Source: an uncultured Methylococcaceae bacterium (lineage in GTDB: Bacteria; Pseudomonadota; Gammaproteobacteria; Methylococcales; Methylomonadaceae). Taken from it: a DNA stretch of 52,525 bases. The stretch spans positions 1-52,525 of the forward strand of contig CAIPPE010000012.1 in the NCBI GenBank assembly GCA_903866825.1, read 5' to 3'. This document shows, piece after piece, positions 51,466 through 52,525 of this stretch. A program made the position numbers and the translations under genes. Every line of letters begins with the position of its first letter. Within the stretch, counting starts at the first letter, position 1. The notes beneath the pieces were generated by a model. The model was given only the letters and a program-made list of their open reading frames with translations, searched no databases and was not told the DNA's origin.

Positions 51466-52525
51466 TTATGCGGGTCCTTGTACATCTGCGGGATCACCTT
51501 CATAAGGTGTAGCATAGTTACACTCCTTCTGAGGACAGACTTTTTCAACACCACGTCGTTTAGTTTCTTTTACCGTTAAGATAGGCCAATTACATTGGGG
51601 ACAGCTTTCTTTGATCGGATTATTCCAGAGTGCATAATCACATTTTGGATAACCTGAGCAAGAATAAAATATCTTGCCATTACGTGATTTACGTTTAAGG
51701 ATAGTGCCTTTTTTACACTGAGGACATTCGACTTCCGTATCCAGCGGCTTTTCGATGGGTTCAATATGCTTACATTTTGGGTAAGCACTGCAACCGATAA
51801 ACTTACCGTAGCGACCTGTTTTAAATATTAACGGAGAGTCACAGGCCGGGCAGGATCGACCTTCTAAAACTTCGGGTTCGGCAGGTGTTTCTGCATCACC
51901 GTTTAAGTTTCTGGTATATGAGCATTCGGGATAATTCGTACAGCCAATAAAGCGACCATTTCTACCTAAGCGAATCGATAAAGGGCTGCTACACTCAGGA
52001 CATTTTTCATCAAGAGCTTCTTGAGTGACGTCTTTACGTTGGACACTGGTTTCCTTTTCTTGAATCATCGCAGTAAACGGTGTCCAGAACTCTCGCATTA
52101 AAGGAATCCAGTCTTTCTCACCTCGAGAAACGGCATCAAGTTCATCTTCCAGATTAGCCGTAAAGTCATAATCGACGTATTTAGTGAAGTGTTCGGTTAG
52201 AAATTTATTAACAATTCTGCCGACATCGGTAGGGTAAAAACGCTTACTCTCCAGTGTGACATACTCACGATTCTGGAGTGTAGAAATAATCGAAGCGTAG
52301 GTTGACGGTCGACCGATGCCGTGTTCTTCAAGTGATTTAACCAGGCTTGCTTCACCATAACGCGGTGGGGGTTCGGTAAAGTGCTGACCCGTGATAATAT
52401 CATTGAGCGGAACCGGGCGACCTTCTTCGAGGGGGGGCAAAAAGCTTTCTTTATCATCACTCTCTTTGCTGTCGTCTTTTCCCTCCAGATAAACAGCCAT
52501 AAACCCTGGAGTAGCAATCGTGGAG
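51466..52525 (-). CDS. topA: DNA topoisomerase I, C-terminal part (5' truncated by window edge)
   Basis: The frame stays open through the right edge, reading STIATPGFMAVYLEG before the first internal ATG, so the gene begins outside the window. The segment covers the end of the type IA core (HFTEPPPRYGEASLVKSLEE, then GIGRPSTYASIISTLQNREY) and four C-terminal zinc ribbons, each with paired C-x2-C and C-x3-5-C sites (CPEC, CPAC, CPQC, CPQC). Topoisomerase I relaxes negative supercoils. Four ribbons compares with three in E. coli, so the tail is slightly extended. Confidence 0.95.
   Translation of the reverse strand, partial: STIATPGFMAVYLEGKDDSKESDDKESFLPPLEEGRPVPLNDIITGQHFTEPPPRYGEASLVKSLEEHGIGRPSTYASIISTLQNREYVTLESKRFYPTDVGRIVNKFLTEHFTKYVDYDFTANLEDELDAVSRGEKDWIPLMREFWTPFTAMIQEKETSVQRKDVTQEALDEKCPECSSPLSIRLGRNGRFIGCTNYPECSYTRNLNGDAETPAEPEVLEGRSCPACDSPLIFKTGRYGKFIGCSAYPKCKHIEPIEKPLDTEVECPQCKKGTILKRKSRNGKIFYSCSGYPKCDYALWNNPIKESCPQCNWPILTVKETKRRGVEKVCPQKECNYATPYEGDPADVQGPA

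Overview
The window looks like chromosomal DNA of a moderately AT-rich gammaproteobacterium. It carries a complete ruvCAB-ybgC-tolQRAB-pal-cpoB-queEC block, the EF-P lysylation genes epmB/efp/epmA, a bamA-skp-fabZ-lpxA-rnhB block, and topA, gpmI, glgP and rppH, all with family-typical lengths and motifs. The gene mix (ModE with a separate molbindin, a polyferredoxin with a FixH-like partner, glycogen phosphorylase, curlin-like secreted proteins) would suit a Methylococcales-type methanotroph. That placement is only an inference, because no methane-oxidation gene lies here. I saw no rRNA, tRNA, CRISPR array, phage or complete insertion sequence.

Layout. 1-2850 is an accessory surface/secretome stretch: the C-terminal end of an unknown protein, a curlin-like repeat protein, a striking 21-bp tandem array, an FN3-type protein and a lectin-like secreted protein, closed by a strong terminator. 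2960-9711 holds a small hypothetical gene, an MgtC-like protein, a DMT transporter with a very histidine-rich tail, a ChpS/ChpB-type toxin-antitoxin pair with a near-consensus promoter, an M1-like metallopeptidase, a DUF815 ATPase with a DUF2956 partner, and a glycine-zipper lipoprotein. 9779-16197 (minus strand) is one tightly overlapped operon for a tripartite ABC exporter: membrane-fusion protein, double ATPase, two permeases, outer-membrane channel.

16400-19631 encodes a UbiE-like methyltransferase, a Met-rich FixH/YtkA-like protein, a NosR/FixG-like polyferredoxin and a COQ10/RatA-like lipid-binding protein, closed by a terminator that overlaps the last stop codon. This is the most plausible under-described functional unit here. 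Next come divergent molbindin and modE genes around a candidate ModE operator, then hemJ-tlpA, a serB-like phosphatase and an acyltransferase. 24133-33990 runs from Holliday-junction resolution into the Tol-Pal envelope machine and queuosine/preQ0 synthesis. Its TolA is greatly enlarged by about twelve 34-residue (102-bp) repeats.

33991-34711 is a gene graveyard. It holds a nucleotidyltransferase (MNT-type) pseudogene with a stop and a frameshift, and a second unidentified coding relic. 34712-38969 is gpmI and glgP. 39053-43079 (minus strand) holds an overlooked 43-residue membrane protein, a secreted cupin, a PatZ-like acyl-CoA synthetase/acetyltransferase and a HAD phosphatase. 43237-46461 is rppH and the EF-P modification set, with a symmetric promoter between epmB and efp. 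46542-51420 is outer-membrane biogenesis and lipid A initiation, lacking lpxD and lpxB at their usual places. The window ends inside topA (minus strand).
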